Assembly (NCBI GenBank): GCA_036759185.1 | Contig: DAIOVD010000001.1 | Coordinates: 17,127-81,126 of the forward strand | Length of the DNA stretch: 64,000 nucleotides | DNA from: CAMDMI01 sp036759185 | Lineage (GTDB): Bacteria > Bacteroidota > Bacteroidia > Cytophagales > Flexibacteraceae | Direction: 5' to 3' | Shown: piece after piece, positions 35,702 through 43,007 of the stretch | Layout: each line of letters opens with the position of its first letter | How positions within the stretch are numbered: position 1 is the stretch's first letter | The notes under the pieces: model-generated | What the model was told of the DNA's origin: nothing | The model's input: the letters and a program-made list of their open reading frames with translations, nothing else | The model's database searches: none | Translations under genes and position numbers: made by a program

Positions 35702-37159
35702 TCAGGGCTTTTTGTCTGCTGATTTCTGGGTGGAAGAATAGGTTAAATCGGTATGAAACTCCGCTCCCTCCATATCTGCCGAAACTGTAAAAATCTTCAC
35801 TTCCTTCGGGCTGTTGTCGTTCCAGTAAGGACCGTTGCAGGCATAAAATATGGCCCCGTCCGGACAAGCGATTTTAAATTTCTGCCCAGGTTTTGCCAGT
35901 TCAACAAATCCATAATTCCTATTATTTGGAGAGGATGGAAGACCAATCCTGACGTAAATGTAAGTCGGCTGTTTCATATCCGGGATGATGGTAAACTTCA
36001 CCAGTTTCTCCCCTTTGCCTTTGTTTACAGGGAAGGCTATCACCTCGGGGTTGTGCATGATGTAATTGATTTCATCACGACTCAGAGAAAACGTCTGATC
36101 AACCGGAATATCAAGCCATTCCGGGATGGAAATGCGGACAGTATCAGCGGAGGTCCGCAGTTTCCGGTTGCTGATGTGGTTACCAAACACATCGACTTCT
36201 TCCATGCCCCATTGTCCGCGGGTAAATTTGTATTCCATTTCACCTTCCGGTTTACGGAGGGTGATGGTAAAAAGATTAGGCGCCACTTTTCTCAAAGCAA
36301 ACTTCGGATCGCCCGGTACCCAGTGGTTGAAATTTCCAACAATATACAATGGATCGCCTGGCGGAGTGCCAACAGGTGTGCTCACATACATGGTGACCTG
36401 CCTTGCCTCAATTCCGGGATTCAGATCGATCCAGCCACCGACATCCAGATCGACTGTATCTTCTGTACCATACGAAAATTTCCTGTTTGGAATGCGGTCG
36501 CCATTGATGTCGGCTTCTTCTTTTTCCCATGTACCACGATTGAGCTTAAATTCAATTTCATGGTCTGATTTTGGTAGATCCAGGTAATAAAAACCACTCT
36601 CCTGAGCACGAACAAATCCATATTTTCGATCACCCGCGAGCCAGTCGTTGAAACTTCCCACCATGTAAACCACATCTTTGGATGGTGTTTCCTTTGGAAG
36701 CCGTTTAATTCGAAAAGTGACTTTATCACAATCGGTTGGCCCCTGGTCCTCCCAACTGAAAATCCTGTGGCGGATGGTATCGTCCTTAAAAAAATCAAAC
36801 CAGTTGCGGCCAACAGTTGCCCTTCGGTCGCCGATGCTGTGGCCACAACCATCGCCTTCGACTGTTGTCCAGTCTCCTCTCGTAAATTTATAATTGATTT
36901 CTCCCCAACCGGTTGGAAATTCGAGATAATATTTTCCATTATCTGCTTTCCGGAAGAGAAAATTGCCATCCCCCGGATCCCATAAATTGAAATTACCAGA
37001 CACAAAAAGTGGGGAACCCGCCGGGGTATTTTCCGGTAAATGCTCCACCTCGAGGGTCACCTTACTGCAGGAAAAAAAACAAAGACACACCAGCAGCGAA
37101 CCCGCCAGTCGGAACATGGCAGGCAGCGAACGGGAGGTTTTTTCCTGAGATTTCTTCAT
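35702..37159 (-). CDS. Lipoprotein with three starch-binding-like (CBM20-type) repeats
   Basis: About 485 residues. A lipoprotein signal ends in CFFSC (Cys about 31). Three repeats of about 100 residues follow, each with a glycogen/starch-binding E-set layout: PLFVSGNFNLWDPGDG, VVYMVGSFNDWLAGD and PLYIVGNFNHWVPGD, each followed by an F(T/N)RG(D/T/Q)W strand and a (I/R)xNRK-like end. A C-terminal domain of about 120 residues has no recognised family. The start at 37159 is preferred; an ATG at 37192 would overlap the regulator gene. Such repeats bind alpha-glucans or regulate enzymes. The gene follows a LytS/LytTR system and may be controlled by it. Confidence 0.78.
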   Translation of the reverse strand: MKKSQEKTSRSLPAMFRLAGSLLVCLCFFSCSKVTLEVEHLPENTPAGSPLFVSGNFNLWDPGDGNFLFRKADNGKYYLEFPTGWGEINYKFTRGDWTTVEGDGCGHSIGDRRATVGRNWFDFFKDDTIRHRIFSWEDQGPTDCDKVTFRIKRLPKETPSKDVVYMVGSFNDWLAGDRKYGFVRAQESGFYYLDLPKSDHEIEFKLNRGTWEKEEADINGDRIPNRKFSYGTEDTVDLDVGGWIDLNPGIEARQVTMYVSTPVGTPPGDPLYIVGNFNHWVPGDPKFALRKVAPNLFTITLRKPEGEMEYKFTRGQWGMEEVDVFGNHISNRKLRTSADTVRISIPEWLDIPVDQTFSLSRDEINYIMHNPEVIAFPVNKGKGEKLVKFTIIPDMKQPTYIYVRIGLPSSPNNRNYGFVELAKPGQKFKIACPDGAIFYACNGPYWNDNSPKEVKIFTVSADMEGAEFHTDLTYSSTQKSADKKP

Positions 37160-37176
37160 TGTGTCGGTTTGTTCAA

Positions 37177-37944
37177 TTATTGGCCAATCCAACTGAGAAA
37201 GGACTGAACCCGGGCTCTGGAAACAAGGATCTCATCATCCGGAGATGGATTCAGCATCAGCTTCAACCTGGAATTGAAATGCTTATGAATGTCCCCAATG
37301 CTGTCAACATGCGTAATGTAGCGCCGGTTGATCCGGAAAAATTTAGCCGGATCCAACTGACCTTCAAGCGTTTCAAGTGTATAGTTGATGATGTACTTTC
37401 GCTTGTCGTGGCTCACCATGTACACCACTTCGTCGTCTGCCTGAAAGTAGGCTATTTCCGTGTCGTTCAGAAACCGGATACGATCGCCAATGCTGGTCAT
37501 AAACCGGGTTTTCCATGGCTGAGTTCCAGGCAACATAAGCTTCTTCAGCTTTTCAGGATCAAGGACGGCACTTCCTGGCACTGAACCGGTTTCCTTCAGC
37601 ATACGGAATTTCTCCAGCGATTTTGCTACGTCATCCGGCTCAATGGGCTTCATCAGATAATCAATCCCGTTTGACTTAAAAGCCTGCATCGCATAGGCAT
37701 CGTAAGCCGTCGTAAAAATGACGGGACACTTCACCTGAGTAAGGGAAAAAATTTCAAAACTCTGGCCGTCCGACAATTGGATGTCCATGAAAATGAGGTC
37801 GGGATCCTGTTCCGAAAGCAACTGAACGGCCGATTCAATTCCATCCGCCACACCTGTCACATTGCAATCGGGTGCTACTTTCTGCAAAATGCGCTTCAGC
37901 TCCTTTTGTGCGTGTGGTTCGTCTTCGACAATAAGTACATTCAT
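37177..37944 (-). CDS. LytTR-family response regulator
   Basis: A 255-residue regulator. The receiver domain has VEDE at residues 6-9 and phospho-acceptor Asp54 (IFMDIQLSDG). The C-terminal LytTR DNA-binding domain (about 150-250) has IAYFQADDEVVYMV and FFRINRRYITHVDSI. It follows the LytS-type kinase gene by six bases. LytTR proteins bind direct-repeat sites near promoters; none was identified here. Confidence 0.93.
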   Translation of the reverse strand: MNVLIVEDEPHAQKELKRILQKVAPDCNVTGVADGIESAVQLLSEQDPDLIFMDIQLSDGQSFEIFSLTQVKCPVIFTTAYDAYAMQAFKSNGIDYLMKPIEPDDVAKSLEKFRMLKETGSVPGSAVLDPEKLKKLMLPGTQPWKTRFMTSIGDRIRFLNDTEIAYFQADDEVVYMVSHDKRKYIINYTLETLEGQLDPAKFFRINRRYITHVDSIGDIHKHFNSRLKLMLNPSPDDEILVSRARVQSFLSWIGQ

Positions 37945-37950
37945 GTCTTG

Positions 37951-39045
37951 CTAAAGATTTGATGATGAAGAAAGAAGGGGTATGTCAACGGAAAACAACT
38001 TTTCTGTTTTCACAATGTTGACTGGATTCTGGGTCAGAAAGGCATAGCGGTTTTTGATGTTTTCCAGTCCCGTTTTGGTGCTTGGCTCCGGGCTGATTTT
38101 CGGTTGAAGGTTGTTGCTCACTTCAAGACGATCTCCTTTGCCCTTAATCTTAATGCTGAGAGGTTTGGAGGCTGAAACGACATTGTGCTTCAAGGCATTT
38201 TCGATCAGCAACTGCAGTGTCATTGGCGGAAGACTGAGACTCTGGCATTCAGCAGGAATGTCGAGTTCAAACCGGATTCCGTCATCAAACCGGATTTTAA
38301 CCAGATACAGATATGCTTCCATAAAATTGAGTTCTTCAGCAAGTGTGATTACTTCTTTGTCTCTGTTTTCCAGCACATAGCGGTACACTTTGGCCAGTTG
38401 CCGGATAAAACCGGAGGCCGTTTCCGGATCATTGTACACAAGAGAGGCAAGGGTATTCAAACTATTGAAAAGAAAATGCGGATTCACCTGATTCTTGAGA
38501 CGGTCGAACCGGAACTCGAGGTTTTCCTGCTTAAATCGTGCGGCTTCCGTGGCAGATGATTTCCATTGCTGCATGAGGAAAATTCCAAGATCCACCAACA
38601 CAACCAGAAGTGTAAAAAACGACACCACCAAAGAAATGATCACTTCGTCCTGCAGGCGGACAAACGTGGAAGTGCCGTGAAAGAGAGTATTAAAAAGTAT
38701 GAGCAGGTTCCGGACAACAATGGTAAAAAACAGTGTAATCCCTACGTTTGACAACAACTGAGCCAACAGACGGCGCCCAATGTCTTCACTCCAGGGCATC
38801 CGCTCGTCCAGCTTCTGGTTGTACATCCGGATGGTACCGAGAATACAGGCAGCCAGTAACAAGGTGGTGAGGTGAATCTCGGGTTCAAAGCGCCAGGTGA
38901 ACTTTTTATACACCAGTGCCAGCAATGAATTCACTACCAGAATACTCAACTCAGCGGCCAGAAAAACGGAGATCCAGGACCAGAACCGGATGAGGAACCG
39001 ACCGGGAATTGAAACCGGATTCTGTGTGCGGAGGAGAGTAGACAA
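37951..39045 (-). CDS. LytS-type sensor histidine kinase
   Basis: A 364-residue kinase with four predicted membrane helices (about residues 15-150), a short coiled coil and the His_kinase box QVNPHFLFNSLNTLA (His about 190). The HATPase has LLIENALKHN and a short C-terminal region. The start is TTG at 39043-39045, as no ATG precedes the first helix. It is first in the operon with the LytTR regulator. The trigger is unknown. Confidence 0.9.
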   Translation of the reverse strand: MSTLLRTQNPVSIPGRFLIRFWSWISVFLAAELSILVVNSLLALVYKKFTWRFEPEIHLTTLLLAACILGTIRMYNQKLDERMPWSEDIGRRLLAQLLSNVGITLFFTIVVRNLLILFNTLFHGTSTFVRLQDEVIISLVVSFFTLLVVLVDLGIFLMQQWKSSATEAARFKQENLEFRFDRLKNQVNPHFLFNSLNTLASLVYNDPETASGFIRQLAKVYRYVLENRDKEVITLAEELNFMEAYLYLVKIRFDDGIRFELDIPAECQSLSLPPMTLQLLIENALKHNVVSASKPLSIKIKGKGDRLEVSNNLQPKISPEPSTKTGLENIKNRYAFLTQNPVNIVKTEKLFSVDIPLLSSSSNL

Positions 39046-39081
39046 TTTTTATTCTTAAGAATTCGATGGCAATATAAACAA

Positions 39082-39110
39082 GGAAGCCCTGATCATTGAC
39101 CAGAGCTTCC
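39082..39110 (-). terminator. Terminator downstream of the small secreted protein gene
   Basis: The minus strand folds into a long stem from GGAAGCTCTGGTCA against TGATCAGGGCTTCC (two G-U pairs), followed by TTGTTTATATT. It begins nine bases after the stop at 39119. Confidence 0.7.
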
Positions 39111-39118
39111 GGAAAGGA

Positions 39119-39502
39119 CTACTTCACAGTCACCGTTTTCGTGAAGCATTCGCCGTTTTTAGATACAGTTACTTTATACATACCCGGATCGAGTTCCCGC
39201 ATGCTGAGATTCTGGCGGACCGAATCTTCCATGATGGTCTTCGAAAATAATACGTGATTTTCTGTGTCCAGAACCTGTAAAGTGACCGGTTGCTGATCGT
39301 CTTTCATTACAATCACACTGACACGGCCCGTGCTGTTCTGGAATACGTTAGACTGAAAAGTTGAAGTGGAGGAAGTGGAACAATTCTGAACCGGAGCTTT
39401 GGTTCCGGATTTGGCGACCTGATCGTCCGAAGCGAATGCAGCAGATGAACTGATGGCCAAAACAAAAAGAACTGAGAGGATGGATTGAGCGAGCGTTTTC
39501 AT
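39119..39502 (-). CDS. Small secreted protein with a beta-sandwich C-terminal domain
   Basis: A 127-residue protein with a signal peptide (about residues 1-24, ending AAFA) and, after a serine/threonine-rich linker, a beta-rich domain (about 55-127) with VTLQVLDTENHVLFSKTI and LDPGMYKVTVSKNG. This resembles T9SS-type C-terminal sorting or small periplasmic immunoglobulin-like domains, but it lacks the usual surface protein in front of it. It is a single gene ending at a terminator. The role is unknown. Confidence 0.68.
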   Translation of the reverse strand: MKTLAQSILSVLFVLAISSSAAFASDDQVAKSGTKAPVQNCSTSSTSTFQSNVFQNSTGRVSVIVMKDDQQPVTLQVLDTENHVLFSKTIMEDSVRQNLSMRELDPGMYKVTVSKNGECFTKTVTVK

Positions 39503-39644
39503 ACGATTAGAATTTTATGTTGTGAGAACTTGTTTTTGTTTTTGATGATACAAAGGTGTGTGCTCACTTCTCGCCCGGAAAGGGATAAACCGGCAATTGC
39601 GGAATGGTTCTGGTGAAATGCAAAAGGCAGGGGGCAAAATGCAA

Positions 39645-39670
39645 AAGCCGGATCTGTGAGAATCCGGCTT
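39645..39670 (-). terminator. Terminator downstream of the TolB-like gene
   Basis: AAGCCGGAT and ATCCGGCTT form a perfect nine-base stem with an eight-base loop. On the minus strand it is followed by TTTGCATTTTG. It lies 25 bases after the stop at 39696. The short string AAATGCAA occurs three times around it. Confidence 0.7.
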
Positions 39671-39695
39671 CGTCAGAAAATGCAATTTTAAAGGA

Positions 39696-40760
39696 CTATT
39701 CGGCCCAGTCTGCTATGAACAAATTGGTATCCCGGCCACCGCCATTGTTTCGGTTGCTGCTGAAAACAAGCTTTTTACCATCCGGAGAAAACATAGGAAA
39801 TGCATTGAACATACTTTCCTGTGTGATGCGCTCTACTTGTGTGCCATCCGTGTTGACCATGTACAATTGAAAATCATATCCTCTCTGGCTGTGGTGATTG
39901 CTTGAGAAAATGATCTTTTTACCTGAAGGATGGTAAAACGGTGCCCAGTTGGCTTTCCCCAAATGGGTAACCTGAACCAGATCGCTTCCATCAATGTTGC
40001 AGGTGTAGATTTCCATATTGGTGGGTGCGACCAGATGTTCTTTCAGCAAATCTGTGTATTCCTTTTTTTCTACATCGGTTGAAGGACGGGAAGCCCGGAA
40101 AACCAGTTTCTTGCCATCCGGTGAAAAGAATGCTCCTCCATCATAGCCCAATCCGCTTGTGATTTGCTTCTGGTTTTTTCCGTCAATATCCATGATCCAC
40201 AATTCAAGATCTCCGGACCTGTCTGAGGTGAACACAATTTTGTCTCCTTTGGGAGAAACTGTTGCTTCGGCGTCGTAACCGGGAGAATCAGTAAGTTGCT
40301 TTGTAATCGATCCATTCTGATCAGCCACGAAAATGTCAAACTCCGGGTATACAGCCCAAAGGTATTTTTTATCGCCTCTTGGTGCAGGTGGAGGCGGACA
40401 GTCATTGCCTGCTTTAAAAGTGGAGGCATACAAAATATGCATTCCATCAGGCATGTAATACGAACAAGTGGTACGCCCCATTCCATTGCTCAGCTTGTGT
40501 GGCTGATAGGCAGAATCTTCTTTATGAGCGAACAAACTGAGCCAGAAGATCTGATCGCATTTTAATCCCCATTTTGGGTTATTGGTTTGGAAAGATAGTT
40601 TCCTGCCATCTGGTGAAAAATAGGCTTCGGCATTATCGCCTCCAAATGTAATCTGCCGAAGGTTCTGAAGGTGAGTTTCGGCCGGTGTTGTTTTCTCCTG
40701 GGCCAGAAGAGGTGCAGCCCCAAAAAGGACAGTGAAAAGTAACGAAAAATGAGATTTCAT
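39696..40760 (-). CDS. TolB-like WD40/PD40 beta-propeller protein, exported
   Basis: A 354-residue protein with a signal peptide (about 1-20, ending LLAQ) and about six PD40 propeller repeats, each with a (F/Y)SPDGKKLVF-like strand (YFSPDGRKLSF, TVSPKGDKIVF, FFSPDGKKLVF, YHPSGKKIIF, MFSPDGKKLVF). These are typical of TolB-related periplasmic proteins in this phylum. The full propeller seems present. It has its own terminator. The binding partner is unknown. Confidence 0.82.
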   Translation of the reverse strand: MKSHFSLLFTVLFGAAPLLAQEKTTPAETHLQNLRQITFGGDNAEAYFSPDGRKLSFQTNNPKWGLKCDQIFWLSLFAHKEDSAYQPHKLSNGMGRTTCSYYMPDGMHILYASTFKAGNDCPPPPAPRGDKKYLWAVYPEFDIFVADQNGSITKQLTDSPGYDAEATVSPKGDKIVFTSDRSGDLELWIMDIDGKNQKQITSGLGYDGGAFFSPDGKKLVFRASRPSTDVEKKEYTDLLKEHLVAPTNMEIYTCNIDGSDLVQVTHLGKANWAPFYHPSGKKIIFSSNHHSQRGYDFQLYMVNTDGTQVERITQESMFNAFPMFSPDGKKLVFSSNRNNGGGRDTNLFIADWAE

Positions 40761-40838
40761 AAAACCAGATTGAAGGGCAAATTTGGCTAATGTCTTTTCT
40801 GTTTTCTCTTTTTTTTCAACTTTGTGCCAGATACCAGA

Positions 40839-41438
40839 ATGGAAGAATTCGATTACGCAGATTTTGTTTCCGAAGAAAAGGTAATTCCGGATGAGAAGTT
40901 GGGGAAATACAACCTGCCCTTCATCCTGTTTCCTGTCGTCTTCCTATTTATTTATGTCATTAATTTCGGCACCCACGATTTTCTTTTAGGAATAGATGAA
41001 TTCTTTACTCTCCAGAATATCTTTCTGATTTTCTCCGCAGGATTTCTGGTTCATGAAATGTTGCATTTTTTATGCTGGCACGCTTTAACCCGTTTCCCGA
41101 TCGAAGATTTCAGAATGGGTATGCGGTGGAATTCTTTCACACCGGTCATCGGATGCCAGCGACCGATGAAGACTGTCCCGTTCATGGCGGGTCTTATTTT
41201 TCCGTTTCTGGCTATGGGTGCCATTCCATTAGGACTTGCGTTTTATTTCAACAGCACATGGTTGCTGTTTGCTTCGGTTATTTTTATGGCCTGGGCATCT
41301 GCAGATATTCTCACTTTTATTCTGGTATGGAACACAGGCAAAGATGCTTTTGTGGAAATGCACCGGAAAAAACTGGGCTGCGTGGTATACAATCGGAAGG
41401 AAACCATTCTTCACCCTTCACTTCAATCGGAAGGATGA
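40839..41438 (+). CDS. DUF3267-like putative zincin membrane protein
   Basis: About 199 residues with four or five membrane helices. The second helix carries LVHEMLHFLCWH, an HExxH zinc-peptidase motif at about residues 74-78, the diagnostic part of DUF3267. Whether it cuts proteins is unknown. The ATG at 40839 is preferred to a GTG at 40824. Its stop overlaps the Maf start by four bases (ATGA), so the two genes are coupled. Confidence 0.78.
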   Translation: MEEFDYADFVSEEKVIPDEKLGKYNLPFILFPVVFLFIYVINFGTHDFLLGIDEFFTLQNIFLIFSAGFLVHEMLHFLCWHALTRFPIEDFRMGMRWNSFTPVIGCQRPMKTVPFMAGLIFPFLAMGAIPLGLAFYFNSTWLLFASVIFMAWASADILTFILVWNTGKDAFVEMHRKKLGCVVYNRKETILHPSLQSEG

Positions 41439-42013
41439 TCACACTCCCTTTTCCTCTCATTCTGGCATCCGGTTCTCCAAGACGCAAAGAACTCCTGAGT
41501 ATCTTTCAAATCCCATTTGAAATACTCGTTTCCGATGTGGATGAGTCTTTCGATGATTCGGTCCTTGCCATAGAATTACCTGCCATGTTATCGGAACGAA
41601 AGGCAACAGAAGTTCAAAAATTAAGGCCGGATGCCTTGATTCTTGCGGCTGATACTGTGGTCGATCTCAATGGCAAAATTCTCAACAAACCCATTGACAG
41701 ACAGGAAGCTGAGTCGATGCTGAAAGACTTATCCGGACAGATTCATGCGGTGCATACCTCCTATTGCATTCTGAGTCCGGAAACCAAAATAACCCGGACC
41801 GACACCGCCCTGGTTCACTTCCGGGAATTGTCAGATCAGGAAATTCAGTGGTATCTGGATGAAGGCAAGCCTATGGATAAAGCCGGTGCTTATGGAATTC
41901 AGGAATGGATTGGTCTCATTGCCGTCGATAAACTGGACGGCTCCTATTTTACAGTAATGGGACTGCCTACTCATCTTTTGTGGCAGGACTTTATGGCCCT
42001 TAGAAAAAAATAG
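41435..42013 (+). CDS. Maf-family nucleotide pyrophosphatase
   Basis: A 192-residue Maf protein. The signature LILASGSPRRKELLS opens the domain, and AADTVV, NKPIDRQEA, DKAGAYGIQ and the DGSYFTVMGLP end motif follow. Maf enzymes hydrolyse non-canonical or methylated nucleoside triphosphates such as dTTP, UTP or m7GTP. The start at 41435 lies inside the previous gene's stop; the frame is open upstream to 41072 but only as the shadow of that gene. Confidence 0.92.
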   Translation: MITLPFPLILASGSPRRKELLSIFQIPFEILVSDVDESFDDSVLAIELPAMLSERKATEVQKLRPDALILAADTVVDLNGKILNKPIDRQEAESMLKDLSGQIHAVHTSYCILSPETKITRTDTALVHFRELSDQEIQWYLDEGKPMDKAGAYGIQEWIGLIAVDKLDGSYFTVMGLPTHLLWQDFMALRKK

Positions 42014-42037
42014 CCGGGCCCAAATCTGAGCCCGGCT
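42012..42037 (-). terminator. Terminator hairpin between convergent genes
   Basis: AGCCGGGC and GCCCGGCT form a perfect eight-base stem with a ten-base loop. The run of seven A just before it on the plus strand means a U run for minus-strand transcripts, so it best stops transcription coming from the lipoprotein gene at 42237, about 200 bases away. It could also act weakly at the end of the Maf gene. Confidence 0.6.
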
Positions 42038-42236
42038 GCACACAAAAACGATACACGATTATATAACGACACCTGAATTCTTTTCAATCCCTCCTGAGGA
42101 AGAATCTAGATGTTGCTTTTGAAAAGAAACGGGTTGCTCACTTCAGGCATCTTTTGGGGTTAATGCTTTTCAGCGGTAGAAAGTAAATACGGAAGTGAAA
42201 AGAAAGCGGATTCAATTGGCCTGAAAAAACCTGGAA
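42038..42236. other. Intergenic region without recognised gene
   Basis: About 200 bases between convergent genes. The only open frame seen is a 17-codon one on the plus strand starting at the ATG near 42111, with a GAGGAAG sequence upstream of it. It has no recognised product and may be chance. No RNA gene was recognised. Confidence 0.4.
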
Positions 42237-42863
42237 TTATTTTCCTTTTTTCTTTTCCTGTTCACTCCTGTCCTTCAGCATCTGATACAACTCATTGGCA
42301 TACAACATTCTCAAATTTCTGAGATTGTATTGATATTCAGCATACGTGTTGCGGAATTTCCAGTAACGATCAGTGGAAGTTTTCACCAAAGAATCACTCC
42401 GGTGGATGTATCCCTGAAGTGTTTTCTGTACATGTGAGATTGAATCCATCCCTTCCATTTCCGAAATATCACCGGCTTTCATTTTTTCAACAAGGCGGTC
42501 CAGGTTCATTTCAGTGCGTTCCCAGTCACCAATCATGGGTTTATTCTTTACGAATTGTTCTTCAAAATAAGTTTTACCCAGTGCAAGTTCGTTCCGGATG
42601 GAATCATTGTACGCTACATACGATGGTGAAAAAACTTTATCAAGAACGGTATCGGCATTCACTTCTTCCAGAATGTTTCTTGCGTAGCGTTTATGGGCGA
42701 AAGAGCTGTCGCCAAGGGCTTTCATATTCCTCCGGAACATAATTCTCTCATCGCTCATTGCTTTAAACTTCGCCAGAAACTCCTTTTCCGAAACCTCTGT
42801 GTTGCAGGAAAACAACAGTTGAAACAAACAAATCAGCAACGCAAAGCGGGAAATCAATTTCAT
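42237..42863 (-). CDS. Helical lipoprotein of unknown function
   Basis: About 208 residues. A lipoprotein signal ends in LLFSC (Cys about 20), then mostly charged helices with many R, E, K and Y and a lysine-rich C-terminus. No family is recognised. The ATG at 42863 is preferred to one at 42887 because it gives a normal signal length. It is divergent from recQ. The leader has GAAGGGCAAATTT, which is also found upstream of the TolB-like gene near 40775 and may hold a promoter core. Confidence 0.7.
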   Translation of the reverse strand: MKLISRFALLICLFQLLFSCNTEVSEKEFLAKFKAMSDERIMFRRNMKALGDSSFAHKRYARNILEEVNADTVLDKVFSPSYVAYNDSIRNELALGKTYFEEQFVKNKPMIGDWERTEMNLDRLVEKMKAGDISEMEGMDSISHVQKTLQGYIHRSDSLVKTSTDRYWKFRNTYAEYQYNLRNLRMLYANELYQMLKDRSEQEKKKGK

Positions 42864-42924
42864 AGTATCCTGGTAAATGAAGGGCAAATTTCACCAAACC
42901 ATTTGGATTGTTCTAATGGAAATC

Positions 42925-42956
42925 TTTGGGTAAAAAAAGGAATAGTTTCATATTTG
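42925..42956 (+). promoter_or_regulatory. Promoter candidate for recQ
   Basis: TTTG (42925-42928) and CATATTTG (42949-42956) are separated by 20 bases, matching the Bacteroidota TTTG-N19-21-TAnnTTTG pattern with one base changed. It points to the recQ start about 50 bases on and supports the TTG start at 43008. Confidence 0.55.
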
Positions 42957-43007
42957 AACCGGATTTGGCTTGCCGGTCCTCTTTCGTCAAAACTAAATTA
43001 TTTTACA

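Noticed and set aside
41072..41434. Upstream extension of the Maf frame
   Set aside because: It is a shadow of the DUF3267-like gene in another frame; the Maf signature starts directly after the ATG at 41435.
42693..43007. Upstream extension of the recQ frame
   Set aside because: The open frame continues upstream but overlaps the opposite lipoprotein gene and lies before the promoter; the residues are unlike RecQ proteins.
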